Part shown: piece by piece, positions 1 through 12,066 of the stretch
Position numbering within the stretch: the stretch's first letter is position 1
Layout: each line of letters begins with the position of its first letter
Source: Corbicula japonica
Lineage: Eukaryota; Mollusca; Bivalvia; Venerida; Cyrenidae
DNA: 64,000 bases
Direction of reading: 5' to 3'
Assembly (NCBI GenBank): GCA_038501625.1
Contig: JAZAYU010000007.1
Location: forward strand, 1,715,685 to 1,779,684
Translations under genes and position numbers: made by a program
The notes under the pieces: generated by a model
Told to the model about the DNA's origin: nothing
Database searches by the model: none
Seen by the model: only the letters and a program-made list of their open reading frames with translations

Positions 1-574
1 ACCGCAACAGTTGTACAGTAAAGAAGTTCTTTGAAAAGATGTTAAACGTTCCCAATATGTTTGTATTATCGAAATTGAATGAGGTTAAATAATATATAAC
101 CAACTAAATACAAAACAAAATAAGATATTTTGAAAAGTAATTTTCAAATTGGAAATAATTACTTGTTTTATAACGGTTTTCATGTAAATAATTAAAGGGA
201 AAACTAATGTAAAATGTTAAAAATCGCAAATAGCGATGTTCCCATATTTCGAAGACCCGTATGCTTTCCACAACAAACACGTATCTGTTTTTCTAAATAT
301 AAAACAGTTTGAAAAATCTTTAAAAAAATATTTGGTTAGTTACATTGTAAAATTAGCTGCGGAAAGTGTGTCGGGGTAAAGAAAATCGTTTTGTTTTATT
401 ATTTAAGTTGATAAGCATTATGGCCTTTTTATTTTGTTTCACTGAAAATGAAAGCTTGCAACAGACTATGCCTTATCGCCAGACTTTTTTAAAATAAAAT
501 AAAAGGCAATAATATTTTCTCCCGGTTATTCGTAAAATCAATCTGTAAATTAAAAAAGAAAGGTTACCAACATG

Positions 575-1165
575 ATATTCTATAGCGCTTTGCAGGCCTG
601 GTGATTAACCCATCTTTAGTTGATCATTATGCTTACCTGTTTGGTTGCACGACGGTATCAGGGGTTTAAGAGTTTATGAAAGCTTATGTGGATTTTTTTT
701 CCAAAAGAACCTAGAAGCTCTATTAGTTTCATTTATCATTGTCAACGAGTTCTTGCTGATTTGACTCCAGGTGCTCTGGTCTCGGTAAGACCCTTGAGTA
801 CCCGCCCCTTTAGCTTTGCAATGCTATTAGCTTCTTATGTTTTATATGTTTGCGTACTTTTGCATGCATCATTGTTGAGCTGATGGGTGGGTTGGAGTTA
901 TTTCACGAAGACAACTTGAACCTGTTGGGGGCAATCGTGAGGTTGGTGCACCCTAGAAGCTGGTTTAAACCGCCAGTGGCTAATTTGTTTTCGCCACTGA
1001 CCGTTCCAAGGCGGTAACCCCTCTCGTTTTCGTTAATTGTTTGTGGTATCTTATTTGGATTCGACATACTTATAAACACATGTTCTCTTTTCCTTTCTTT
1101 TTTTGCTGCGCGGGCAGGCTGTATTCTGTGAGTGTGGCGATTTTTGATTTGCATATTTATTTTTT
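575..1165 (+). repeat. Dispersed ~0.45-0.6 kb repeat family 2, near-full copy
   Basis: GAGTACCCGCCCCTTTAGCT, TTGCATGCATCATTGTTGAG, GGTTGGTGCACCCTAGAAGC, AGTGGCTAATTTGTTTTCGC and CGATTTTTGATTTGCATATT. The same blocks occur in order, in either orientation, at 40690-41140 and 53500-53870. Open frames inside it are fortuitous. Confidence 0.8.
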
Positions 1166-1840
1166 TTTATAAATGTTTTGTCATTATAGTCTATGTAAAT
1201 ACGTGTATGTCCGTATCAATTCAAATTGATGTATTTCCTTCAATGGCAAACAATTAAAGGCCGGATTTTTGATATTTTTTTTAATTTGGGAAACACATGC
1301 AATCGACATGGAAGTATTTCTATAATATATCCTTTATCCGGTTTGAACATGAATATTAGCCTATTTGGTATGGCCACCTTTAGCACTCAAACTAGTAGCA
1401 CATGGGTCTGCACACACTGCTCACAAATTAATTATCATAGACAAATAAAGAACGGGACAGAAGGATACAAACACGTGGATACAAACACGTGTGACAGAAA
1501 ACGAAAAAAGAAATACATACACGTTCAGTCCCTTTACAAGTCAGAAAAATTGCTTGAAAAATCTTCATGACAGCATCATTTGATAATTTTGTTTTCGAAA
1601 TAATTTAGGGAAGCTTCCGATATCCTCTCAAGTGAAATGCTGATATCTGTGAGGGGTTTTTACTGTATTCGTTGTTCATAAACAAAATGCACATTTTACA
1701 TCAGGAACAGTTTTATGCTGACCAGACTGCATGAATGCGCAGACATTGCAGGTACTGGGTTCAAAAATTACTTCATCGTGAACTTTGTTTAATCTTTTTA
1801 GATGCGCAGGAATTCTGATCAGAATGTGCATCTGGGCTGA

Positions 1841-1925
1841 AGGTTATAAAGCTGAGATTGGAAACCAGTCTCAAATCTCGAGCATCTGATTGGCTGAATT
1901 GGCGACTGGTCAGTTTTATAACCTT
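1841..1925. repeat. Short copy of the GGTTATAAAGCTGAG foldback family
   Basis: Ends in AGGTTATAAAGCTGAG and CAGTTTTATAACCTT with one internal arm (CATCTGATTGGCTGAA) left. Fuller palindromic copies are at 47911 and 48253. Confidence 0.75.
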
Positions 1926-2897
1926 GGGCACTGATTATGTGCAGGCAGATCGATGTCGCATGTAAAATACTGTTCTTAATGTTGAAAAACGTCGTCTCGT
2001 TCCATGTACTTAACCGTCTTGGGCATCCTGAACATCGTGGTAGACATAAATTGTAAATATAGCTGGTGAATAGTCAGTGTTTCTAAAAAAACCTGGGACT
2101 AAGCATACTTTTTTCCTGGGAGATTTTTGTTTCAATTTTAATTTATTTTTGTTTTATTTGCTCATGACCTAATTTTCATTTGGCTGACAATAATTGAAAT
2201 TTAAAACTGCTGCCTTACCATCCGTGAAATATTTATTGTTAACATCCTGATTTAGTACTACAGCGTCTCAATAACATCACATCGGGTGATGTTGAAACAT
2301 AATATCGGGTGACTTTTAAAATAGATGCTCTGTGGTGTAAAAGTTTGTATAATTAGATTTGCAACCGGAAACCGTAATATCAATCTAAATATAGAAATGT
2401 TGTGTGTCGAAAAATAATCAGTAAACAGTAGCGACACACCGTATGCGCGGCTTCCATATATTATTGACTTTTTCGGCGTTAGCTGTCTAAGCTCACTTTT
2501 GACCTAGTTTTTCGACCAATGAAATATTGTAAATAAAACTTATTATGCAGCGGGAAAATCAAATAGATTATTTTGATTGGTTATTAGTGGGTCTCGTTAA
2601 TGATTACCGTAACGATTTTTATATTGTGTGTTAGTATTTACATGGCACTTATATGTTCGGGCATTTACGTTTTTAAAAGCGATAATTGTATTGGAGAAAA
2701 AGATATTTACGGTATAAATAACCAGTTAAGTCAATTGATGGCTTAAATACGATTTTATATGGAATATTCATGGGTGTCAGGTAAACACTCGAGTACAATA
2801 CACAGTGTAAAACGACAGAGAAGTGCTGATATTTCTGGTTCTTACTGGTTCCTTTCTAGTTCCTTTAATACTGATTGTTAATTTCAGATCTTCAAAT

Positions 2898-2967
2898 CGC
2901 CTTGGTGTAGTGGTTATCACACTCGCCTCTCAAGCGGTAGCCCCGGGTTCAATACTCGGGAGGGACA
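2898..2967 (+). repeat. tRNA-like sequence (SINE head or tRNA pseudogene)
   Basis: GGTGTAGTGGTTATCAC resembles the A-box/D-arm of animal tRNA-Val. A 7-base loop CTCTCAA would give anticodon CTC, and CCCGGGTTCAATACTCGGG resembles a T arm. A T7 run follows. Acceptor-stem pairing is poor and no CCA-compatible end is clear, so a functional tRNA gene is unlikely. Confidence 0.45.
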
Positions 2968-3491
2968 CATTTTTTTAAAGTTAATTTACGTAAAAGTTGG
3001 TAGATTTCGCTCTTGTTACAAGTTGTTATTATTTTCATTTATTGTATTTTAATAACATTTATTCGTCATTAGTACTAACTCTACAAGAGGTATTTTTAAT
3101 ATTGAAACTGAATAAATGTACAGTTAATGTTAGACATTCTTCTTTAATCGACGTATTATCACCAGACGAAATTTGTGCACGCTCTTTATTTTATTCTTTA
3201 TTACATATAAAATCTTTTCCATCAACGCCGTTTATCTTTTTTTAAAGATATTTCTTGTTTCATTTTAAACTGAGCTCTATGAAAGAAGTTTATTGAAAAT
3301 TCGATATTTTATCTTTCAAAACAAAGTCAGAAATGCAGACATGCATGTGGTGATTTAAGATTATAACATTAACGATTTAACAATTGACACCTAAAAACTT
3401 CAACCTCTTCTGTGTACCTATCGTTTAAACACTGTTCATTATATTGACCATGGTGACAAATAAAGTTTTGTTTGTTTTGCATTTACTTAAG

Positions 3492-3637
3492 GATTGAATC
3501 GATATTTGATGGTTTTTATTGGGGTATGGAAGACAGTTGGGTTGTTTAAAGTGTGTGAAGCCCTGGTTTCACGCGTACTTTAAACAACCCAACTGTTTTC
3601 CATACCCAAATGAAAACCATTAAATATTGATTCAGTC
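3492..3637. mobile_element. Foldback (palindromic) MITE
   Basis: Two ~60-bp arms are inverted copies: the left begins GATTGAATCGATATTTGATG and ends TTGGGTTGTTTAAAGT, and the right starts ACTTTAAACAACCCAA and ends ATATTGATTCAGTC. The spacer is about 20 bp. A single-arm relative lies at about 36400-36480. Confidence 0.8.
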
Positions 3638-4487
3638 TTTATATTTACACTCATAAATACTCTCATTAATACAGAAATTATAAGAAGAATTCGTGATATT
3701 ACGGCTTTTTCAAAAGGCTGTTGAAACAGCAACATTGACGACACAGTGAATTACGGCACGCTTTTGCGTAGCTACTCGTAGCAAAACGTGCGTGCTCGGT
3801 GACGTCACACGTCAAAACATTGTGCAACGTCCAATAAATTGTAAACGGTTCTACTGAAGCCACGCCTTTTTAAGTAATACGTCACACTGTTAACCATTGG
3901 AAATTGTGATTCGTTAGATGAATAAGACTTCGTAGAGGACGAAGTTGAAGAAGTGTAAATATTGAGTCCTGTTAACCGAGCGAGTTATGTATAGTGAACA
4001 CTCTTCATTCTGTGATAGACATACGCCGATATGTTCTTTATTACAAAACCAATTATTTTCAATACAACATGAAAACCTAGATTCGGCGCATTGCTGCGTT
4101 TTTTTCTTAACTGACAGCATCACATTTTTTACTAGCGATGTGAGGTGTTTTAGTGTGTATTTTTTATGGTAGGGAAAAGGTGTGAAACATTTTATTTAAA
4201 ACACTTCAGTTTGTTTTACTTTTAAACTCACAACAACAAGTCTTCATTCCCCCCCCCCCCGCATCCCAACACTTACCTGCATTAAATATCCACCTGGTCT
4301 TTAATCCTAACCGGTAGGGGACAGCGATTCGCCATTTGTTCGGTGACTTTCAAAGGTCCTTATCATCTACAGAAGCATTATTTGTGTCATGTGGCGGCTG
4401 AAGAAAGTCTCACCTTACATTTAAACAGTACTATTATCAAATGCCATCTTTGAAGGCCTTTGGGAACGATATATATTTTTCTTAACT

Positions 4488-4612
4488 ATTGATTGGCGTA
4501 ACCGGGGGCTTAGCGGCGTGGGCAGTAATATGCATGTCCGTTGTTGCCCATGAGTATTATCAGTTAAACCGAGTCTGCAATATTTTGATAATATTGTCGT
4601 GTTGGATAGTTC
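4488..4612 (+). repeat. GGCGGCGTGGGC-family dispersed repeat
   Basis: Carries AGCGGCGTGGGCAGTAATAT, CAGTTAAACCGAGTCTGCAA and ATTGTCGTGTTGG. The family core GGCAGTAAT...ATTACTGCC is palindromic. Confidence 0.75.
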
Positions 4613-5023
4613 TTTTTAAATCTATTTGTTAAATCTATATAATGTTTTCGTCAACGTTGGAGGTTGCAGTAAACCTAATTACGCTCTATTCCTTCATAGT
4701 CCATTGGAATGGAATCCGTTTTACTACAGCTGGAGTTAAGTGCCGTGTGGCGGCTATAAAAAGTCTCTCCGTACTTCACTGTAGTGTTGTTATCAGTTTC
4801 AATGGTAATATGCTAATTTCAAACCATACAGAATGCCAATCAGTGTGGGTGACTGAAAAAACTATACAGAAATACTTGATCTATTCTTTCTTGGGGATAA
4901 ATATGGTTTGTACTGTGCCTGTCTCTTGCATTGTTGGCTAGGTGCTGCCGGCTGCTGTTTCAAAACACTTCATCCGGTGCCTCTGAACCCTTAGAAATCA
5001 GCCTGTTTGTAGCTTGTTTTCAG

Positions 5024-5086
5024 GGATAGGACGTCAGAAAAGAAACGAAATCAATAATGCATTTATTCGGACAAGCACCAAAGAAC
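5024..5086 (+). CDS. Possible penultimate exon of an unrecognised plus-strand gene
   Basis: A stretch bounded by a good acceptor (TTGTTTTCAG) and donor (GTATGT). In the only open phase it encodes IGRQKRNEINNAF followed by IRTSTKE. It joins in frame to the candidate terminal exon at 5436. The protein is not recognised and no upstream exon was found, so the remainder may lie left of the window. It could be chance. Confidence 0.35.
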
Positions 5087-5435
5087 GTATGTATATTCGT
5101 GGCACGTTTAAATTGGTGTCTTGTCATTCAGAAATCAGTAATACTCTTACAAGTAAGATAATCCACAATTTCATGTGTTTATAAACATAGGAAACAGAGA
5201 TCTTCACACCAGTGTATGGTTTGCTAGGAACTCAGATTAAAGAAATCATGTTAAATAGACACTGAATATTTGGAATTTTGAAAACATTTCGCTCATGCTA
5301 ATTGGATTGACATTGGTGCAATATCTTAATATCGTAAAAAACTTCCATGAAGTTACCTTTAATTGGATTCTTTGATTAAAATATACAGTTGCTGTATTAT
5401 GAAGCAGTTCCGATTAACTTTTTTATTTTCATTAG

Positions 5436-5700
5436 CACCCTACTTCAGATATACCCTTGACAAAGATGGTGTTCTTAGAAGTTATTGAGTCACCAGTATC
5501 TAGCAACCAACCATGGCCAGCTCCACATGACGAGGGGTGGTGTTTTTCTTCCATCTGATTATAATATTTCTACCACCATATTAAACTGATTTTAAGGTTG
5601 TTACAGATGCACTTAGTGCAATAACTGAATGATGGGTTATGGAACTTGTCATGTCATGAGTGCTTAATCATTTTTAATACTTCAATAAAAATAACGAACT
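5436..5700 (+). CDS. Possible 3' terminal exon of an unrecognised plus-strand gene
   Basis: Follows an acceptor TTTTCATTAG. Joined to the exon at 5024-5086 it continues PPYFRYTLDKDGVLRSY and stops at TGA 5486-5488. Another frame is also open, to a stop near 5560. An AATAAA polyadenylation signal lies at about 5684, fitting a short 3' UTR. The combined peptide looks protein-like (charged, aromatic, non-repetitive), but no family was recognised. Confidence 0.35.
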
Positions 5701-7860
5701 TTTTTGTATAATGTGTTATTTTATTTATTACACATTATTATCATGATTATTTTGAACTATTAGACTTAAAAAAGGTGAAGATGTTTTCGATCTGTCAAAA
5801 TTATTACACAGCTGTCAAATCTGATACGTTGAGACATGTCCCCCGATTTATATTTCGGAACTGTGAATTAACCAGAATTGTTTCAAATGTGTCTATCAAT
5901 TAATGTTACATTTGTGAAAGTAAACACATGCGGAGCTAAAAAAAGTTGCATCATATTTTGTTAAGACATTGTGCATATTAACCAACAAAAAATAACAAAA
6001 TTCATATTATTGCTTTAATTTAATATTTTTTTCCACAACGGATAAAAAGATTAACAGGAACTGGTTGACAAACTGTATTGACGAAAAATGTTTTAATGCA
6101 AAATTATTGCACATATATGTAACACGAACTACACATGTAACCCAATCTAACAAGTTCAACATTTCTCATGATCTGCAATTAAACAAAACCTGCTTCAAAG
6201 CTCAAGATATGTTTTTATTTTATTAAATCTAAATTGATGAAGGTACAGCATAATGTAAATACCAATACACGAAACTTCTCGACAAAAAAAGTTTGCTGAA
6301 AATTTAAAGCTCGCAACGTTTTATCAGTCCGCTAAAAAGCAAAATGCTTTTGATCACAAAGGTAATTACATTTTTAAATATCGCCATTTCAGCCAATCAG
6401 ATGCTTGATATTTGGAACTGGTTTAGAATCAGTTCTATGATCTTGGACACTGATTTACCTAGTAATATTGCGTATGTAAAATGGCTATTCATAAACAAAA
6501 TAGTCTGTTTACTTGATGAACAGTCTTGGAAATTACTAAATATAAACGAATTATTCACGAAACAACGAACGGACATTAAACACATACTCATTGAAATCAT
6601 TTTTTTCTACTTTTCTACAACACATAATGACTTGCATTACAATTTGCATAAGTAACATACTGGTATTAAAAATCAATATTTCCAGAAAATAAAGTACAAG
6701 TTTTTTTTGTCTTTTTAATTCTACGTTCATTTTCAAGCAGCCGCCCATCATAAATAGTTGTGTCACTATTATATTTCTGCAATTTAATTTGTGTCATTAA
6801 CCATCACTTGATTGTTTTCCAAAAGTAATATCAAATGAGTGGGAGCGCCTTAATCTAGGCGCGCCTACTTTTTAGACTGGTTCCGAATCAACAGCAATTG
6901 GAATCTCTTACCGTATGATAGGGATCCAGAAAAATAACACAAACACCGACAACTCCGATTACCTGTATTTTAATACAGGTGAGTAATAATTATACTGCAA
7001 TGTGAAATAGCATCATTTAACATCAATTGTTGTTATATTAACGTTTATAATATGAACTAAGGCACTGCCTCTCTCGGAATCGACGAATCAAAAGTGATGG
7101 ATATCGTATGTTTAACAGTTAAACAAAGAAAGAAGTCATCAGTTGTTGTTTTACTATTGAACCAAAACTAGTCAAGGTTTTAAGATGCAACACTATATCT
7201 TAATGAGGTGAACTCTTTTGTTAAGTTTGGAAGAATCCTGTGAGAAGTTTGCCTGCAAACTCTTAGTTAAACAGCACCAAAATGTGATCAAATTGCAAGG
7301 CTGACTGATGGTATTAGCAAAATATAGACTCATAAAATCTGGTTAACAAGGTAGATTGTAAAACATCATTTCACAACACCTAAAATTCTGAGGTGGAATA
7401 TGGTGACACCAATGACAGAGAAAGTAGCAAAGCTTGTCATATTCTTTGAATAGTCAAGCTTGAAATCAACAAACATACTTTTGGGTCTGAGGACTTAAGA
7501 TAATACTATGAGTGACAGTAGAGCAATTTATTATTTGAATAGAATGAAACATTCAAATAAGTCCATGAACAGAAAAGCAAATGCTGAAGGAGTCAATTCC
7601 TATTTTCTATGGTTCCATTAAACAGCAAATTATATTCATAACAAAATTATACTGATGGTGTTGTTCAGGTACTGTTCGTCAATGAGGTCTACAGTAAAAC
7701 GTTTTTTTTGTATTATTTCATATCACAATCACACAATATAACTGTATAGACAATTCTATTTCTTGTCCATTAACATAAACTTCCCAAGCAGCACCTTCTA
7801 TTGCAGGAATTAGTGGTGGAAGTAATATATATATGTAGGCTGTATGCTCCCTCTACCGTC
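5700..7860. other. Intergenic DNA
   Basis: AT-rich, with no supported exon and one foldback fragment (6379-6460). Nothing else recognised. Confidence 0.5.
6379..6460. repeat. One-arm copy of the GGTTATAAAGCTGAG foldback family
   Basis: Carries CGCCATTTCAGCCAATCAGA, TGCTTGATATTTGGAACTGG and TTGGACACTGATT, matching the right arm of the copies near 48 kb. Confidence 0.7.
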
Positions 7861-8453
7861 TAGAACTGTTAAACTGATCTCCCCACAGCATTCCATGTGA
7901 AGCTGTTTTCCTGAAATATTAAATTCAACAGCCGATTAATTAACTTTCAAGAATAATTTTATATCTTATTGCTTTTATAAATTTATTTGTTGACAGTCAA
8001 AATTGATTTAAAATTTAAGACACTTAAAAATAAAATGTGTCAAATACATTGATTTTTATGCTCTGATAATTACTTCATGTATCCTGACTCTTGACTTACT
8101 CTATCATGTCTATGGAGACTTTTTATCACATGGACAACAGTATAGTTCCGCGTCAGCTCAACATATTTGGGGTCTGATCTGGATCTAAACTGTTTGCTTC
8201 ATGTTCAGAAATAACCTCATAAATCTAAATATTGGCAGTGTAGATCCTGATCAAACTGCACAGATAAGCCTGCTGAACTGGATATACACTGGTCACTAAT
8301 GTGATAAAGGGTGTATTCATGAAGTAAAATGACAAAAGAAACCAACATAATAACTTATATTCATGCACTGGTAGATTCAGTCTGATGTCTCTGTATTAGT
8401 ATTATACATTCATGCAGCTCTAAAACATGAAAATTAAGAAAATTTATGCAAAC

Positions 8454-8557
8454 CTTGTATCTGTTTACTATGGTAATGTCATATTCTGTGCCATAGCTGT
8501 CTACCAATTCTGCATAAGTATAAACTCTATAGCCTTCATAAGCTTGGTGATACACAT
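8454..8557 (-). CDS. Possible coding exon of an unrecognised minus-strand gene
   Basis: Bounded by an acceptor (TTTTCAGAG) and a GT donor (ACAAG|GTTTGC). One frame is fully open and protein-like, with VYHQAYEGYRVYTYAEL and then YGTEYDITIVNRYK. A possible terminal exon at 7869-7910 would add ENSFTWNAVGRSV and a stop. A possible upstream exon at 9933-10019 fits in phase (KVDYWRD) but has a stop further up and no in-frame ATG, so the upstream structure is unresolved. It lies downstream of gene A on the same strand. Could be a small gene or a non-coding transcript. Confidence 0.35.
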
Positions 8558-9200
8558 CTCTGAAAATACATGTTTTATTTTAAATCTTTTCTGATAACTA
8601 GTAAGTCAGTTACACAGTACCTTTTGTGGCTTATGAAGATGTACATAAATTGCTGTTGCAGTTAACAGTGAACAATTCATACTGTTGCCATAATTTATTT
8701 ATTACATGTAGGGTCTTTTTATAAAAATCACATAAAAGGGAGCTGGTAATGATGAAATATTTCATGCCGTCTTTAGTTCCTACACAAGATTAGCATAAAA
8801 CCAGAGTGTTATCACATTTTAAAGACCACAAATATGTTCCAGCTGATCTGAATCTACTTCTCTGCCATCTGATCTGGATTTACATGGGCTGTCCATGTGG
8901 TAAAATGGTGTGTCCATGAAGTAGGTTAAGTTATTAACTGTGAAAACTGAAACAACATTGTTTTTAGTTTTAAAAAAACTGAACAAGATTATAAGATTAA
9001 CCCACTAAATAAAGGATTTAATAGGTGACCACAGGGACCCATCATGTATGTACAACATGGTCCACAGAGAAACTTTGTGGTGTTTGATTCAGTGTCTGCC
9101 AAAAATTTGGCATGTTCAGGTGATGGTGTGTAAACATGCCAGTGATTTTGGTAGTAATGTTAAAGAATGGCAAATTCTGCACTGTATGTACTGTATATTA

Positions 9201-9907
9201 AGGGCTTACCCACTCCTCCCAATCACGTTCATCGATAAAAAGAAAATTATCAAAATCTCAATTATGGCGAAATGCCGTTCAATGAAACTTTGCACAAATA
9301 AACGTTACTAATGTATCTTTATTTTGCATACAGTCAGACACGTTAAAAAAGTAAAGAAAAAAAGCTAGACCCTAAAAATTCCTTAAAATTCTTTTTACAT
9401 AAATTCACAAAAAACTAAACGATACAAAACATAATTTAAAATTACCACGTGAGTGCAATGATACTGACAAGAGAATGTTGTGTACTTTGTAAAAAAACTT
9501 TCAACTATTAAAAGAGAAATCAGTGATTGTCAACCGTTTACAGGACCAGAAAATTGAAGGCCAAACAAACTTTTACTAATATGTCGTAAAGTTTACATAA
9601 TGTAATTCTAGAGGACATAATAAATTGTTGTCAGTATCATATTACTCATGTGGGCATTTAAAATGATGTTTTGTGTTGTTTAGTTATTGTGAATTTGTTT
9701 AGTTATTGTGAAATAGAAGTTGAGGGAATTTTTAGATCTCGTTATTTTTCTTTATTGTTCTAACGTGTCTTGCCATCTGCAAAATAAAGATACATTAATA
9801 ACATACATTTGTGCAAAGTTTCATTTAACGGCATTTTGCCATTATTGAAGTTTTTAAAAAAAATCCTTTTATCGATGAACGTGATTGGGAGGAGCGTTGT
9901 AAGCCCT
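9201..9907. mobile_element. Non-autonomous DNA transposon with ~150-bp terminal inverted repeats
   Basis: The left end AGGGCTTACCCACTCCTCCC continues with AATCACGTTCATCGATAAAA. The right end is its inverse (TTTTATCGATGAACGTGATT, then GGGAGGAGCG, GTAAGCCCT). Similarity continues inward past GTGCAAAGTTTCATTTAACG and AAATAAAGATACATTAATA. The ~400-bp core has no transposase ORF. A target duplication was not clear. Confidence 0.85.
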
Positions 9908-10224
9908 TCAGGGTAAATTAAAAAAAAATTACCTCTCCAGTAGTCTACTTTTTCTTCTATTCCAGTTTCATGCTCTTTGAAGCAGATTTGTCACGCATCT
10001 TTCATATGATTACTTAAAACTGAAAAACAAATTACAAAAAACACATTTTATCAACAATATTATTTGCCCAATGCATGCATATACTTTCCAATGACTTTAT
10101 TTATTTTCTTAGTGAGCGATCATAAAAGAATTTTTACACTCAAAACATCTGGACCCAGGCATTTATACAAAAGCTTGACACAAACTATTGGACTGTGAAA
10201 AATAAATAAATTTTCAAATACCAA

Positions 10225-10475
10225 TTAATTAATGGTCAACATGGCTTCACCATGCAACACATTTGAACTTGTAACAGTTACTTGTTTGACAGAGCAATTA
10301 TTCCTAAAATCTGAAATAAATATTAAGTGGTAAACACGGCTTTGCCGTGCTTCCTATTTAAATCATTCTACACTATACCTCATTTTTTTAAATGAAATGT
10401 AATAATTTTTATTTGTTGCAAATGAAGCATTATTCAGATAGCATTTGGTAAACACGGCTTTGCCATGCCTCAAAT
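10225..10475. repeat. Three dispersed short palindromes (AACACGGCTTTGCCGTGC type)
   Basis: Small palindromes at about 10233 (CATGGCTTCACCATG), 10332 (CACGGCTTTGCCGTG) and 10450 (CACGGCTTTGCCATG), spaced ~100-115 bp apart, each preceded by GGTAAACACGG-like or GGTCAACATGG-like sequence. They suggest a decayed tandem or dispersed hairpin repeat. Confidence 0.55.
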
Positions 10476-11249
10476 TTCAACTTATATTGGCAGAGAAGCT
10501 GTATGTTATATCTGAGAACCTTTGGTTCAAGTCCTGATCAAGTATACACTGTTTACACATCTTCAATGCCATTAGCTGGTCAGATTTCATTTGACCAGTT
10601 CTGTCCAGTCTACAGTATCCAGAGTTAATTCAACGCAATACCTAATCGATTTTTACACCAAATTAAAACGAAAGCAGTCGATATTATTATCTAAACTGCT
10701 ATGTTAAACCTACTGTTCGTGTTGATAATTGCAGTAAAAAATTTAAAAAAGTAAATTTTCAATGTTGAGCATGCTGGGGAAACCGGTGTAAATGTCACTT
10801 TGTCACTCTGTATTTTACTTAACACAACGCCTAACAACTACCGTAATGCGCATCGCTACGGTGGAGTCTACTGTTAGACCCCAACTCTGTGACAATATTA
10901 GGTTTGAATCAATGTAGAAACTTATTTACCTTAATTTTTTGGCGAGTTAAATCTTAATTGTTATCTAACATATTGAAGAAGAACTTCTGAAAATGGGAAT
11001 CGAGAAACAAAATGGCGGCTTTTCAGTTTTAAAATCCGGAGGCAAGCAATCTATTGCACCCGGATGAACGTCATATTATCCAACACCGTAATCGGAATAG
11101 ACACGATTTCGTATTAATGCTATATTTATTTATTCATCATAAAAATCTTATTTCATTTGCAATCAGCATATATGTGCATGCGAACTAAAGAGAACTAGAT
11201 CTATATAATGTAATTATAAACAACAAATTATGGTAACATTTGAATAGAG

Positions 11250-11395
11250 GGTAAAAAACTTTAAAGCCACCGAACACGAAAATTATCAAAATACTGCAGA
11301 CTCGGTTTGATTAACCTGTTCATGGGCAGTAATGGAAATGCATATTACTGACCACGCCGCCTAGGTCCTGGCAGAGCTCAACTCAATATATGCAC
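11250..11395 (-). repeat. GGCGGCGTGGGC-family dispersed repeat
   Basis: Near-complete copy: AAAGCCACCGAACACGAAAA, CAGACTCGGTTTGATTAACC, CATATTACTGACCACGCCGC and GAGCTCAACTCAATAT. Confidence 0.8.
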
Positions 11396-12066
11396 TAATA
11401 TATAAAACAAGCTCAATTGCCTTCAAAGATGGAAAATTCATGTCTCATTCTATTAGTTTGCATACACAGTAATTACTTTAGTGAAAAATAATTTATAATA
11501 TACATTATCAAACAGTTATTGTAAGTTGATATAAACAGTTTTGCCAAGAAAACACACAAGTTTGACACATAGTGTTAGGAGAGCACAATCATGCTGTTGA
11601 TTGTTTTATGATCGTCTTGAATCTTCCCGTTAGGTCAGTCAGTGTGGAAGTAAAACGACATATGTGTGGGTTCAACATACATGTAGTTCCCTATTACTGT
11701 TGGGTGTAGTTTAAAAAAATGTTACAATTTAAGCAGCACAACGACGCTGGTCAATTTAAATGACTAATACTAATCAACCAAAGATTTTTTAAATCTGATA
11801 AGGAAGACCAGTTGTGCTACATAACATGAATAAAATGCTGATCCAACAGAGTTATCAAATTGCCCGCAACTTTAATGTCATGGTAGCAGCTTTAATGATA
11901 TTATTTTAATAAAGTACATAAAGACATGTTTGTATGATCTGAGATTCTAGTAAACACACGAAGTACACCCGTCATGTAAAAAGAATACACGTCTGCTCAT
12001 CTGCATACTAAATTTCAAATAAAACATTCACACAAACAACAACATCCCAAACAAATTCTGTCATTT

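Larger units (their letters stand above)
1..2890. other. Intergenic/unresolved left flank
   Basis: AT-rich DNA with no supported coding exon. It contains a family 2 repeat (575-1165), a short foldback copy (1841-1925) and otherwise unique sequence. The open frames here lie in repeats or lack coding character. Confidence 0.5.
10020..12066. other. Intergenic DNA and gene A 3' flank
   Basis: Short palindromes (10225-10475), a GC-richer stretch around 10780-10870 and 10990-11090 (including AAAATGGCGGC) that could be a promoter, one dispersed repeat (11250-11395), and the gene A 3' UTR. ATTAAA-type polyadenylation signals on the minus strand can be read near 11893 and 11872, but none is certain. 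Confidence 0.4.

Noticed and set aside
2898..2967. Functional tRNA gene
   Set aside because: D arm, anticodon loop and T arm are recognisable but the acceptor stem does not pair and identity features are mixed (Val-like body, CTC anticodon).
4642..4941. 99-residue plus-strand open frame
   Set aside because: Overlaps dispersed repeat sequence (GTGGCGGCTATAAAAAGTCT type) also seen near 4385 and 13140; no coding character.
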